Notes: generated from the sequence alone by a model not told the origin. A stretch of 59,030 nt of DNA from Bdellovibrionaceae bacterium UBA6776 (GCA_002453155.1 DKGG01000010.1:1-59030), one strand, 5' to 3'. Numbered from the stretch's first letter, positions 1-8,138 are shown. A program made the numbers and translations.

Positions 1-1
1 G

Positions 2-157
2 TTCAGTATGTCTCAGGACGGACAATTTTTAAAACTGTCTTGGGAAGCCGGGGTTGTCGCCTATGATGTGAATTTCGAAGACCGAACCTGCACTTATTTC
101 GGCGCACAAGGCGAAACCTATGTGGAAGAGTACCCTGCCGTCGATGTTAAGTCATAA
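2..157 (+). CDS. C-terminal end of an unknown protein (partial)
   Basis: An open frame runs in from the left edge and ends at TAA 155-157, giving 51 residues that end in AVDVKS. The reading has normal codon use and composition (acidic and aromatic residues, one Cys), so it is probably the end of a real gene. Too little is visible to name a family. It converges with the histidine kinase gene, with about 60 bases between them and no clear terminator. Confidence 0.5.
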   Translation, partial: FSMSQDGQFLKLSWEAGVVAYDVNFEDRTCTYFGAQGETYVEEYPAVDVKS

Positions 158-217
158 AAACAACTTATACTTGCATCATGCTCCTAATAGTTGGGTTTTC
201 GGTCAGCTTTAACTAGC

Positions 218-1543
218 TCAGGTAGCTATAGGCAAGGCGATGACTATTTGAGTTCCAACACCCAACTCTGATGAAACCTTAATTTCTCCCCCCCAAGCTC
301 GGACCAATTTAAAGGCCCCATATAGCCCCTGACCAGATCCCGACATTTTTCCATCATGCTTTCCACTACTCACTGGGATCTTTCCAATCTTCTCGATAAT
401 TTCATTGGACATTCCACGTCCCTTGTCCGAAATGACAATATAATTAAATGAATCGGTTTTTCGAATCAGAATACGAATGAAAATACTACCGTGCGATGCT
501 TCTATTGAATTCTGAACTAAATTACCAATAATCCTACTGCACAAATCTGGATCGACGAAAGAAAAATACTCCTCATCTTTTTTCCCCAAAACTAAATCTA
601 TACGAGCCGAACTATTTAAACACTTTAAATCAGGGAGAAGCCTTTCAAGGAAATCCGCCAATTCAATTCTTGATATGCAGGCACCCGAATTTGAATCGAG
701 TTTCCTATGAATTACCGAGGAAGTAACCAACTCTTCAATACGTTTTGTCGCACTATCCATCAGTCTCACCGCAGAATTCTCTATTCCAATCTTATGAATT
801 CCTGTCTTTAAAGCCGTTAGAGGTGACTTCAAATCATGCATCATAAGGTCCATCATTCGAGAGGACTCATTCTCTTTTTCAATCTGTCTAATCGTTAAAT
901 CAACTGACCTGTACTGAGCTGCCACTGAAGAAAGTTGATTCAGCAATGGAGACCAAAATATAGAGAGGCTTCCTTTGTCATGACGGAACTGTCCATTAAG
1001 ACAATCCGAAACTCGCAATTCAAGGTAGTGGCTAGATCTCCATAAGAAGAAAATAAATGAAATCGTAGCGATTATAAGAAGTAAACCCGTTAAACTTTGG
1101 CTGAGATTGATCATGGATTTAAACTCGCGCATTGAACGAACAAGGCCTTGCATTTCTACTGAAAAGACTAACTTCCCCCAAACAGGGCCGCCCGAAGAAA
1201 AGGAAATTGGCACTTCAAAATTCTCAATATGAGCTCCTCTCTGAATTTCCGTATTCAAAAGGAACTCTTTCTCACCATCAACACTCAAAAAGTAGCAGGC
1301 TAAAACGCGACTACTGACCGTCGCTTTAGCTAATTTAGCTCTCGCTTCCATAAAATTTCCACTTATAAGGTCATTTCTAACAAGATTTGTAAGAATCGAG
1401 GTCTGAGTCGAAATAAGGGAATGGACTTCATGTTTAAAAAAATAATTGAGCTTTTCAGACGCAGATCGAGAAATAGAGAAATTCAGTAGAAATAAGATAA
1501 ACAATGAAATTATTGATACTGAAATGAAAACACGTCTATTCAT
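218..1543 (-). CDS. Membrane sensor histidine kinase
   Basis: 441 residues. A first membrane segment lies at about residues 5-23 and a second at about 149-168. Between them is a periplasmic sensor region of about 120 residues with no recognised domain. The cytoplasmic part has the phospho-acceptor box MMHDLKSPL (His236), an N-box around NLVQNSIEAS, a G1 box DKGRGMS and a G2 box GSGQGLYG, so the kinase core is complete. The start codon overlaps the stop of the upstream YcaO gene in an ATGA arrangement, so it is the last gene of the peptide/SBP/YcaO operon. No response regulator gene is adjacent. I infer that it senses a ligand presented in the periplasm, perhaps the peptide made by the operon. 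Confidence 0.9.
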   Translation of the reverse strand: MNRRVFISVSIISLFILFLLNFSISRSASEKLNYFFKHEVHSLISTQTSILTNLVRNDLISGNFMEARAKLAKATVSSRVLACYFLSVDGEKEFLLNTEIQRGAHIENFEVPISFSSGGPVWGKLVFSVEMQGLVRSMREFKSMINLSQSLTGLLLIIATISFIFFLWRSSHYLELRVSDCLNGQFRHDKGSLSIFWSPLLNQLSSVAAQYRSVDLTIRQIEKENESSRMMDLMMHDLKSPLTALKTGIHKIGIENSAVRLMDSATKRIEELVTSSVIHRKLDSNSGACISRIELADFLERLLPDLKCLNSSARIDLVLGKKDEEYFSFVDPDLCSRIIGNLVQNSIEASHGSIFIRILIRKTDSFNYIVISDKGRGMSNEIIEKIGKIPVSSGKHDGKMSGSGQGLYGAFKLVRAWGGEIKVSSELGVGTQIVIALPIAT

Positions 1544-2454
1544 GGCAACGGCATAACCGACAAATTTGTCGGCTCTAGTCTAGCTTGTTCAAACCTCTTA
1601 AAATTAATATCCTCTGAACCTGGAGTTCCAAAAAATAAATCCTGTGCCATTCTGCTCTTTGCATGGGCGACAAAGATATCCAATCTTGGAGAGATAATTC
1701 TTCGAGAAAACAAATCAAATTCAACAGAAAATGGATCTAGACTTAGTGGTTCCTGCGAGTGGTCGAGATAAAACCCAACGGATTCGAAATCTTCTTTCAA
1801 ATAGTGATCAAAGGTAGATTTTCCATCAAAAGGGTCCGAGACCTTTGAGGGAACCACTTCGCCAAACTTCTTATATCTGTTAATCAATACCGTTGCTGCT
1901 CTCGCGAGTTCTTTCGCCACGGCGGCTAATGCCTCCAAAAAACTATGCCCGGAAGAACTTGCGAAAACACAGCCAAATTGCATCTCACTTTCAATTCCCG
2001 GCAACAGAACACCAACTAGGGTCTCTATATCACCGGTTTTCGCCACACGACCAACTTTAAAATTCAGACCACTTTTCTTAATGGATGAAAAGACTTCCTT
2101 GATTTGAAGGTTTACACACAAAAAATTTGAATCAATCCAGTGAGGACTTCTACCAGAAAGCCATCCCAACAAAAATGCATCTCTCTCAATCAACTCAAGA
2201 TTTGCCTTCACTTTGGCACTTTCCGGAAGACAATGGCCCGCAAATCCATTCGATGTTTTAGGCAAATTATCAAGACTCCTTAGGCAATGTCTCTCCGCGC
2301 ACTCAGTCAATGCCTTCACAAATGCTATCTCATATTCGTCGTCAGTACCAAAACCGACTGATCCCAATGGTCCTTCGGCCTTGAAATGAAAAAGTTTAGA
2401 ACAGATTCGATCAGGGTAAGTAAAATACTTTAATTCAAGTGAGACTGGACTCAT
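1540..2454 (-). CDS. YcaO-family ATP-dependent peptide-modifying enzyme
   Basis: 304 residues, shorter than the roughly 400 or more of many YcaO proteins. YcaO enzymes use ATP to activate peptide backbone amides, forming azolines, amidines or thioamides, mostly in ribosomal peptide (RiPP) pathways. Visible motifs are the first ATP/Mg motif around residues 34-56, with Glu51, Glu54 and Arg55 in ALTECAERH, and the second at 85-94 (NLELIERDAF). The protein ends in SVMPLP, recalling the proline-rich C-terminus of azoline-forming YcaO proteins. The third motif, around KELARA, is less canonical. There is no fused E1-like or ThiF partner domain and no dehydrogenase gene nearby. Both ends overlap neighbours by ATGA, so it is translationally coupled to the SBP and kinase genes. 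Family membership is fairly sure; the substrate is inferred. Confidence 0.82.
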   Translation of the reverse strand: MSPVSLELKYFTYPDRICSKLFHFKAEGPLGSVGFGTDDEYEIAFVKALTECAERHCLRSLDNLPKTSNGFAGHCLPESAKVKANLELIERDAFLLGWLSGRSPHWIDSNFLCVNLQIKEVFSSIKKSGLNFKVGRVAKTGDIETLVGVLLPGIESEMQFGCVFASSSGHSFLEALAAVAKELARAATVLINRYKKFGEVVPSKVSDPFDGKSTFDHYLKEDFESVGFYLDHSQEPLSLDPFSVEFDLFSRRIISPRLDIFVAHAKSRMAQDLFFGTPGSEDINFKRFEQARLEPTNLSVMPLP

Positions 2455-3998
2455 TTTTTAAATCGAACTTTCCAAAATGAAAACTCGGGAAAGAGATGGC
2501 TCCACGCAGAAAGATCTATTTCTTTGCGCTTTAAAATAGGTATATTTTTATACACAAGGGGAACAATCAGAGCTTCACTCAATAACATCTTAGCTAGCTT
2601 CTCAGTATTAGCATATCTTTGCTCAACGAGAATCGAACTTCGAACATCATCCCACAGTTCTTGAATCTTTCTTTCATTCTTTGGAAATTGAATAAGTGGC
2701 TTTTCCTTATTAAAGGTAACTATCAGATTCTTTACGAGCTCATAAGATGAAAAGTCATTATTTATCGCATAAAAATCCCACGAATCATCTTTCAACTTAT
2801 TCATAAATTCGGTTTGATTTTCATAGGTGGTGATTTTTAAATCTAATCCCATTTCATCACAGGCAACTTCAATAGCTTTTTTAAGCTGACTGGAGAACTG
2901 AAAACCCTTTGACAGCAAGCCTTTAACAACAATTTTTTCTTTTTTTCCTTTAAACTTTGGCTCATTCAACCAAAATTTATTGAGCCAATCGTCAGATATT
3001 CTACCAGGCCCTCCGGGTAAAAAAAGTTGATTTGCAACTTCCCAACTCGCCGTAGGAGAAAAAGACTTTACAAAGTAACTTTTAAGAACCGTTTGAAACT
3101 TCCTCCTAAATAGAAAATCCTTCATAGCTCCTGAGTTAGGATTCAGGGTAATCCAAAACGTAAAACCAATATGAGGTTTCAAAATGTCAAAGTGACCCGA
3201 TTTAACAAAGCTATCATACAACTCCTTTGAAGGATCTTCCCACAGTAATGCCATATCTACCTTGCCATTCTTAATGGCCTGAAACTTAGATTGCTTTAAG
3301 GCGACAAATCGGACCTCTTTGGGCCCCTCTTCATAGCGATATGGATTTTCCTTGAGAATCACTTCATTATGACTTGATTTTTCTATATAGAATGGGCCAC
3401 TCGTCACTTTCAATTTGGCGGGTTCAGCACCCCTGTCAGAGACATGAAAAGTTCCAAACTCTGGTTGAGTTAGATGAGAAATAAAATGAGGATCTGGGCG
3501 TTTCAATCGAATTACGACCAAATTGTTTTGCGATTCTATCGATTCAATATTGGAAAAATCAAAATGAATAGCCGTCTTCTTAAATTCAGGATGGTCTAGA
3601 GATTCTGAAACATCTCGAGGACGAATTTCATCTCCATTACTAAATTTTAGGCCTTTTTTAATTGAAAACGTATAGGTTCTTTGATCCTTAGAGATGGTCC
3701 AAGCCTCAGCCAAATCTCCCTCGATTTGGCCTGATTTTCCCATTCTCACCAAAGTCCGTAGACATTGTGCCGTTATAATATAATCCGATGCCGATCCTAA
3801 AATACGATGTGATAACTTGGCCGGGATATTGAAAATATCAACCGTGATACTTTTTGGCATGTCATTAACCATCTTTCCCAAAGATATATTGCAGAAAGAG
3901 AATGAAACAAAAAGAAGTTTGGCAAATCTATTTAGGTTCCGTACCGATTTCACAAACCATGAAATCCATGCATTCCTTTGTACAAACCTCAGATCCAT
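2451..3998 (-). CDS. Family 5 extracellular solute-binding protein (oligopeptide type)
   Basis: A periplasmic binding protein of the OppA/DppA family (SBP_bac_5). It shows the typical order: an early LAEAW segment, then SIKKGLKFSNGDEIRPRDV, a GPFYIEK segment, ENPYRY, and a hinge and second lobe to the C-terminus. These proteins bind peptides in the periplasm for ABC import or for sensing. No permease or ATPase gene is near, so a sensing or presentation role is plausible. The start is uncertain: the ATG at 3998 has no good ribosome-binding site and gives a poor N-terminus. A GTG at 3951-3953 would give a short basic segment followed by LLFVSFSF, a better signal peptide. There is no clear lipobox. 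The 5' end overlaps the small peptide gene and the 3' end overlaps the YcaO gene. Confidence 0.85.
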   Translation of the reverse strand: MDLRFVQRNAWISWFVKSVRNLNRFAKLLFVSFSFCNISLGKMVNDMPKSITVDIFNIPAKLSHRILGSASDYIITAQCLRTLVRMGKSGQIEGDLAEAWTISKDQRTYTFSIKKGLKFSNGDEIRPRDVSESLDHPEFKKTAIHFDFSNIESIESQNNLVVIRLKRPDPHFISHLTQPEFGTFHVSDRGAEPAKLKVTSGPFYIEKSSHNEVILKENPYRYEEGPKEVRFVALKQSKFQAIKNGKVDMALLWEDPSKELYDSFVKSGHFDILKPHIGFTFWITLNPNSGAMKDFLFRRKFQTVLKSYFVKSFSPTASWEVANQLFLPGGPGRISDDWLNKFWLNEPKFKGKKEKIVVKGLLSKGFQFSSQLKKAIEVACDEMGLDLKITTYENQTEFMNKLKDDSWDFYAINNDFSSYELVKNLIVTFNKEKPLIQFPKNERKIQELWDDVRSSILVEQRYANTEKLAKMLLSEALIVPLVYKNIPILKRKEIDLSAWSHLFPEFSFWKVRFKK

Positions 3999-4104
3999 TA
4001 TTAACTAACCAATCTTTTACAATCTCTTTTTCTGACTTAGCGCTAACTGCAATTGGGGTGCCTAAAGCCAATGTCTGAATAAATAGAATTAATGCTCTTA
4101 ACAT
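3928..4104 (-). CDS. Small exported Cys-containing peptide (candidate RiPP or signal precursor)
   Basis: A 58-residue open frame with an excellent ribosome-binding site, AAAGGAGG at 4110-4117, five bases before the ATG. Residues 1-22 look like a Sec signal peptide: Arg3, then a hydrophobic run, ending VSA before Lys23. The predicted mature part has 36 residues and is charged, with Cys41, Cys45 and Cys51 near the C-terminus (CTKEC, then MDFMVC). It is the first gene of the operon; its end overlaps the start region of the SBP gene, followed by YcaO and the kinase. I recognise no family. I infer that it is the substrate of the YcaO enzyme and/or the ligand of the SBP/kinase pair. An export signal is unusual for a YcaO substrate, so it might instead be an unmodified secreted signal. 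Confidence 0.65.
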   Translation of the reverse strand: MLRALILFIQTLALGTPIAVSAKSEKEIVKDWLVNNGSEVCTKECMDFMVCEIGTEPK

Positions 4105-4109
4105 CTATG

Positions 4110-4117
4110 CCTCCTTT
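4110..4117 (-). promoter_or_regulatory. Strong Shine-Dalgarno site for the small peptide gene
   Basis: The minus strand reads AAAGGAGG, five bases upstream of the ATG at 4104. It is the best ribosome-binding site in the operon and is the main argument that the 58-residue frame is translated. The SBP start that follows has no comparable site, suggesting coupling to the peptide gene. Confidence 0.75.
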
Positions 4118-4301
4118 AGATTGACCCGTACTCGTGTAAACATTTTCTGTCTATTTAATAGAATTTATATGAATTTTTTATAGCCACTTATCTTGGCAGA
4201 AGAGGTCGGAAGTATCGAATGATATTCAATTTACTATAAATATTTTATGTTTAAAATTTCGTCTCAAAGGTTCCATCTTCCTTGGTGGGACTAAATGGGT
4301 T

Positions 4302-4682
4302 CTAAGCCACCTCCCACAAATGACCATCTAGATCTTTAAAGTAACCGCTATGGCCACCCCAAAACACATCTTGTGCTGGTTTAAGAATTGTTCCACCTAA
4401 TGCTTTTGCCTTCTCAAGAAGCTGAGAAACTTCACTTTTGTCTCTCACTTTGTGGGCTAACGTAATCCCTGAAAATCCCTCTCCAGTTGAAGAAACCATC
4501 GCATCTTCTGCCAGCAATGCCCAAGGATACAGCGCAAAATGCCAGCTGCCCATGTCATAAAAAACAATTTTATCACTGTCTTTTTTGCATGGAGTCCACT
4601 GGAAGAGTTGCAGGAAAAAAGCTTTGGATCGCTCCAAATTCTTAGTTCCAAGAGTCACAATGTTTAGACGCTTCAAATCCAT
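4302..4682 (-). CDS. VOC/glyoxalase-like family protein
   Basis: 126 residues with the vicinal-oxygen-chelate pattern: LNIVTLGTKNLERSKAFF at the start (first beta-alpha unit), a middle strand with FYDMGSWHFALYP, and an end of GYFKDLDGHLWEVA with the typical metal-side Glu. This resembles glyoxalase/bleomycin-resistance-like proteins of unknown substrate. The usual first metal ligand is not obvious, since the first strand has Asn-Ile-Val rather than a His, so it may not be a standard metalloenzyme. It stands alone, divergent from the outer-membrane protein gene across about 120 bases. Confidence 0.8.
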   Translation of the reverse strand: MDLKRLNIVTLGTKNLERSKAFFLQLFQWTPCKKDSDKIVFYDMGSWHFALYPWALLAEDAMVSSTGEGFSGITLAHKVRDKSEVSQLLEKAKALGGTILKPAQDVFWGGHSGYFKDLDGHLWEVA

Positions 4683-4803
4683 CTCCTAAAATAGTTTAAT
4701 ACACATACATACCACTCAACTTTGAATGTTCTTGTGAAATTCATTTAATTTGAATCTTAATCCCAAACTTTTTAAATCTCTATGAATTGAAAGTGAGGGA
4801 CTG

Positions 4804-5280
4804 ATGACAAAAGTTATTGCAACGCTATTTGTATCAACATTTCTAACTATGGGTGCGCATGCCTATGAGCTTACAATGTCTCCCGTGACCGGGTATTCCA
4901 GCCTCTACGGGTTTTACTACGGCTTAGACGGTCGTGCAGACTTTGAGATTGCTCCTCAATGGCAATTGGGCGTTGGAGGAGGCCTTGCTTTAAGTGACTT
5001 AGAATCCGATAAATCTAAATTTGAACTTGTGGTGGGACCTACCTATAACTTCTCTGAGGACTTCTCAAACTCCTTCTTTGTCGGATTTGGAGTGGGTTAC
5101 TCCAATCGCTACCCGACCTTCGAAGATACAGAAAAAGCGTTCGGGTACGTGGATTTCGGAAAGCGTTTCCTAATTTCCGAAGAATATAATCTTTCCTATA
5201 AACCAACGGTCTCTGTTCGATACAGCGAAGGGAAGAGCAGTTTCATGGTATCGCCTTTGAGCTTTTCAATGTCGTTCTAA
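4804..5280 (+). CDS. Small outer-membrane beta-barrel protein
   Basis: 158 residues. A Sec signal peptide at 1-20 ends GAHA. The rest alternates polar and aromatic or hydrophobic residues and is rich in Gly, Tyr and Phe, with strand-like segments such as WQLGVGGGLAL, NSFFVGFGVGYS and KAFGYVDFGKRF, ending in Phe (SFSMSF) as outer-membrane barrels do. Eight strands would fit the length. The ribosome-binding site GAGGGA lies just before the ATG. No specific family was recognised. Confidence 0.75.
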   Translation: MTKVIATLFVSTFLTMGAHAYELTMSPVTGYSSLYGFYYGLDGRADFEIAPQWQLGVGGGLALSDLESDKSKFELVVGPTYNFSEDFSNSFFVGFGVGYSNRYPTFEDTEKAFGYVDFGKRFLISEEYNLSYKPTVSVRYSEGKSSFMVSPLSFSMSF

Positions 5281-5369
5281 CGGTGCATGGACGGGTCCTG
5301 AAGTTTATTCAAGCTGCACCCAACTTTAGCCGCAAAAATTCACCCCTACCCATTAAAACACCCCTGAAC

Positions 5370-5398
5370 AACACTGTTTCAGATTCTGAAACAGTGTT
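5370..5398. promoter_or_regulatory. Perfect 13-bp inverted repeat, candidate operator
   Basis: Arms 5370-5382 and 5386-5398 are exactly complementary around the three-base centre ATT; the core reads CTGTTTCAG-ATT-CTGAAACAG. It lies about 50 bases before the TIGR02147-type regulator gene, next to a possible -10 box TATACA at 5411-5416. An autoregulatory operator is the simplest reading. It could instead be a terminator for the upstream outer-membrane protein gene, but there is no U-run after the stem. Confidence 0.6.
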
Positions 5399-5446
5399 TC
5401 AAAAAAGTTGTATACAGCGGGCCTGTGAAAGAGCTATCCCTGTCTT

Positions 5447-6208
5447 ATGCAAAACGCTGTGGAAATGCTCAATTCAGAATTTAACAAACGAAAAGGCCGA
5501 AACCCCAATTTCTCGCTTCGGTCCTTCGCAAAATGGCTGAAGATCAGTCCGGCACAGCTCTCTCAAATGATGACCGGCAAGCGTCCAATCACCATCAACT
5601 CCGCTCAAAAAATCGGAGATCGTTTGGGACTTTCCCCCATCGAGAAGAAAGCACTGATCAATTCTTTGCTCAGAGAAAAAGGATCGCTCCCTCCGCCCAC
5701 AGATTCTAAAAGACTCCACATGAAGGAAGATCAATTTCGAGTGATCTCCGACTGGTACCACTTTGCCATTTTAAGCCTGACAAAAGTAGAAGGTGCGAAA
5801 CCCGATCCCCGTTGGATCGCACAGCGGTTGGGAATCCAAGTGGATCAAGCCAATCAAGCCCTTTTGCGATTGGAGCGCATGGGAATTCTTCAAATCAAAC
5901 CAACCTTTAAACAAATTTGTGAACCCATTGAAGTGGTCTCTTCTATTCCTTCTGAAGCCATTCAAAAATACCACAAACAAAATTTAAACTTAGCGATCGA
6001 AAAAATTGAGTCCGTACCCGTGAAATTTCGCGAGTACCAATCCATTTCAATTTCCCTCAATCCAAAGCACATCAAAATTTTTAAAGAACACATCGATGAG
6101 TTTTTGGACCAAGTGGACGAGCTTTCTGATCAAAAAGAAGGCTCTGAAATTTATAATTTAAACGTGCAACTCTTTCCCTTAACGACCCTCAAGGAGGTCC
6201 AAGAATGA
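5447..6208 (+). CDS. TIGR02147/DUF4423-type transcriptional regulator
   Basis: 253 residues. The N-terminus is a helix-turn-helix domain (about residues 15-65) with SLRSFAKWLKISPAQLSQMM and a conserved GKRPIT turn. The following domain (about 85-230), containing ISDWYHFAILSL and WIAQRLGI, matches the TIGR02147 family that is abundant in Fibrobacter and Bdellovibrio. The start is chosen because an in-frame stop lies just upstream (TGA at 5426) and the protein begins as the family does; no good ribosome-binding site is visible. The stop overlaps the next gene start (ATGA), so it is the first gene of a three-gene unit with two exported proteins, which it probably controls together with itself. 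Confidence 0.85.
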   Translation: MQNAVEMLNSEFNKRKGRNPNFSLRSFAKWLKISPAQLSQMMTGKRPITINSAQKIGDRLGLSPIEKKALINSLLREKGSLPPPTDSKRLHMKEDQFRVISDWYHFAILSLTKVEGAKPDPRWIAQRLGIQVDQANQALLRLERMGILQIKPTFKQICEPIEVVSSIPSEAIQKYHKQNLNLAIEKIESVPVKFREYQSISISLNPKHIKIFKEHIDEFLDQVDELSDQKEGSEIYNLNVQLFPLTTLKEVQE

Positions 6209-6873
6209 ACCTGAAACTAATTGCCACCATGACGGCGATGTCTATTTTCGCAATTTCCTGCGCATCCACTCACCCAGGGAGATCTGCAAAATCCTTAAAT
6301 AAAAAATTTCACATGCCATTAAAGGTAAGTGTTCAAAACATTGATTATCGGTTTGGGGATCCATTTCAGCTTTTCGAAGTAACTGTAGAAAATACTTCTG
6401 ACGAATGGGTAAGAATAAATAAATCTGAAGTCATCATCAACAATCCCGCGCAGTCTAAAATGAGTGTGGTCACAGGAAATGACCTGGTAGATTGGGCGCA
6501 AGCAATGAACTCAAGAAAGAATAAAGAAAATCATAACCGACAAATGAGAGACATCGGCATCATTACATTGGGCACCATAGCAGCGGGCGGCTCAAACAGT
6601 TCTGATCCAATTATCAGTGCCGTGGGAGACTCTTCCATGATTGGAACGACGGCTTGGGCAGTTGATGAAGTTATTCGAAAGTCCCTAGAAAAAGCAGAGC
6701 AAAGCGAAAAAACTCCACAAAATCATCTTTACAGACCATTTGCTGTTCCGGGAAAGATGTATGTCCGCAAATGGGTTCTCTTGAACAAGCCGTCAAAGAA
6801 TCGAATCAATAAACTGGTTCTTGAATTGGAATCCGTAGAAGGTGAAAAGGAAAAATATGAAATATCTATGTAG
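6205..6873 (+). CDS. Lipoprotein of unknown function
   Basis: 222 residues with a lipoprotein signal: a basic start, a hydrophobic stretch and a lipobox ending FAISC (Cys at about residue 19). The body contains a strand-rich part resembling a small extracellular domain (QLFEVTVENTSDEWVRI), then a Gly/Ser-rich segment and a C-terminal strand region (MYVRKWVLLN). I recognise no family. It overlaps the regulator stop by ATGA and overlaps the next gene by 17 bases, so the three are co-translated. Confidence 0.7.
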   Translation: MNLKLIATMTAMSIFAISCASTHPGRSAKSLNKKFHMPLKVSVQNIDYRFGDPFQLFEVTVENTSDEWVRINKSEVIINNPAQSKMSVVTGNDLVDWAQAMNSRKNKENHNRQMRDIGIITLGTIAAGGSNSSDPIISAVGDSSMIGTTAWAVDEVIRKSLEKAEQSEKTPQNHLYRPFAVPGKMYVRKWVLLNKPSKNRINKLVLELESVEGEKEKYEISM

Positions 6874-7486
6874 TTTTTTCACTTTGACTTTTGTTTTGCT
6901 ATTTTCCACTCAAGCTTCTGCTTCAGGCAACAAAGTGGGCAATGGCGGGGACGGCGTCTTTTGTAAAAATGCAGATCATGAAACCGGACAGCTTTTGGAT
7001 TTTTACGAGAATCCCTTTAAAAAAGATATTAAAGGCTCAGATCCATATTTGATTGCTAAAGAAATTTTTGAAAACCTAGAAAAGGTTGCTCCTAAAATTT
7101 CAAAGCCCTATCAAAAAAGACTTTCAGAATTGAAGGAAGAAATTGAGTTTAAATCTCAAGTTTCTCTGACGGACATCAAAGACTCGCAACATCTATTTCA
7201 ACCGGACTCCAAAGAATGCAAGGTCTTACAAATTGCCATTCGGAAAGCAAAAACTCTTCCCAAAGAAAAGAGATTTTTGATTCGCAAAGACCTTTGGGAA
7301 AGGTTAAGTCCGGTTCACCAAGCAGGCTTGCTGACACATGAAATCATTTACGAACATTTGAGGAAACTGGGAGAACCTAACTCCATCAAAGCTCGCAAAC
7401 TCAATAACTATCTTTACTCCCAAGACTTAGAGGCCGAGACTTTTTGGAAATTCATAAGGGATTTGGAGCTTCCAATCTATCCCTAG
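6857..7486 (+). CDS. Exported GNGGD-type protein of Bdellovibrio type
   Basis: 209 residues from the ATG at 6857, preceded by AAAGG at a good distance; an upstream in-frame GTG at 6842 is less likely. A signal peptide ends near STQASA. The mature part begins with the motif GNKVGNGGDGVFC, followed by a helical middle and a late LLTHEIIYEHLRKLGE segment. Similar GNGGD...HE proteins recur in Bdellovibrio-type genomes, function unknown. HEIIYEH resembles a His/Glu metal-binding helix (HExxxEH rather than HExxH), so enzymatic activity is possible but unproven. Confidence 0.65.
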   Translation: MKYLCSFFTLTFVLLFSTQASASGNKVGNGGDGVFCKNADHETGQLLDFYENPFKKDIKGSDPYLIAKEIFENLEKVAPKISKPYQKRLSELKEEIEFKSQVSLTDIKDSQHLFQPDSKECKVLQIAIRKAKTLPKEKRFLIRKDLWERLSPVHQAGLLTHEIIYEHLRKLGEPNSIKARKLNNYLYSQDLEAETFWKFIRDLELPIYP

Positions 7487-7496
7487 CGAAAATCCG

Positions 7497-7793
7497 TTAA
7501 ACAATTCCCTGCTTGTACTTGCGGAGTTTTTTGACAACCACCTTTTTCAATCGAGTGGACAAGTTGCCCAAGATTTCGCCGACATCACGGCCTCGATGGC
7601 AAATTGAAAAGGGAAGGCCCATGGCCTTCCCCGTTATCCAAGCTTCGTATCGCGAGCCCAACTTTAAGAGCTGAACTCGTATCTGACATTCTCCACAAAA
7701 TCGCGAAAATATCTTTTGAAGAGACTCGATCTGATGAACATGCTCCTTCTTCAAATCAATTCCATCATTCAGAAGTTCAATTTGGAAATTCAT
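7497..7793 (-). CDS. Small HPF/RaiA-like protein
   Basis: 98 residues from the ATG at 7793, with AGGAGG five bases upstream; a GTG six bases earlier is less well placed. The C-terminal half (DVGEILGNLSTRLKKVVVKKLRKYKQ) resembles the last helix of ribosome hibernation factors, where a helix of the type AIDxLxxKLxRQLRKxK follows four strands; the N-terminus (FQIELLNDGIDL) fits a first strand. The likeness is to overall pattern, so the call is tentative. It follows a second protein of the same general shape. Confidence 0.5.
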   Translation of the reverse strand: MNFQIELLNDGIDLKKEHVHQIESLQKIFSRFCGECQIRVQLLKLGSRYEAWITGKAMGLPFSICHRGRDVGEILGNLSTRLKKVVVKKLRKYKQGIV

Positions 7794-7802
7794 AATCACC
7801 TC

Positions 7803-8138
7803 CTAAATGGCTTCCTTGGATGCGAATTCTGTGGGAAAAATGGTGCCTAAAAATCTTTGATTCTTCCAATGATCCAGTTTTCTTAAAATTTTATTTTGCA
7901 CCCTCCGTAAAGCTTTGTGCGCCGAAGGGCTTTTTGCCTCAGCAGAAAAAATCCCCACACAGGATGAAATTCGACAACTCACTTGGACCTGATCTGAAAT
8001 TTGAGAAAACCTCCAGCGAACCGCAGCATCACTGGGAGCAAGGCCCTTAATTTTATCTGCAACCAAAGCCAATGACACCCCAAATTCTCTATCTGGGGAA
8101 AAGCCCTCGAATTTGTATTGAACATCATAAAAGTCCAT
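7803..8138 (-). CDS. Second small HPF/RaiA-like protein
   Basis: 111 residues, with GGAGG four bases before the ATG. The end of the fold, AHKALRRVQNKILRKLDHWK, again looks like the basic C-terminal helix of hibernation factors. The middle has alternating strands (VRWRFSQI, VQVSCRIS). It lies nine bases upstream of the other HPF-like gene, so the two are co-transcribed. Whether both bind ribosomes cannot be told from sequence alone. Confidence 0.5.
   Translation of the reverse strand: MDFYDVQYKFEGFSPDREFGVSLALVADKIKGLAPSDAAVRWRFSQISDQVQVSCRISSCVGIFSAEAKSPSAHKALRRVQNKILRKLDHWKNQRFLGTIFPTEFASKEAI

Noticed and set aside
3880..3953. SBP as a lipoprotein
   Set aside because: The Cys in SFSFC is preceded by Phe, not a small residue, so no lipobox.
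5370..5398. Palindrome as terminator of the outer-membrane protein gene
   Set aside because: No U-run after the stem on either strand; operator preferred, though not proven.
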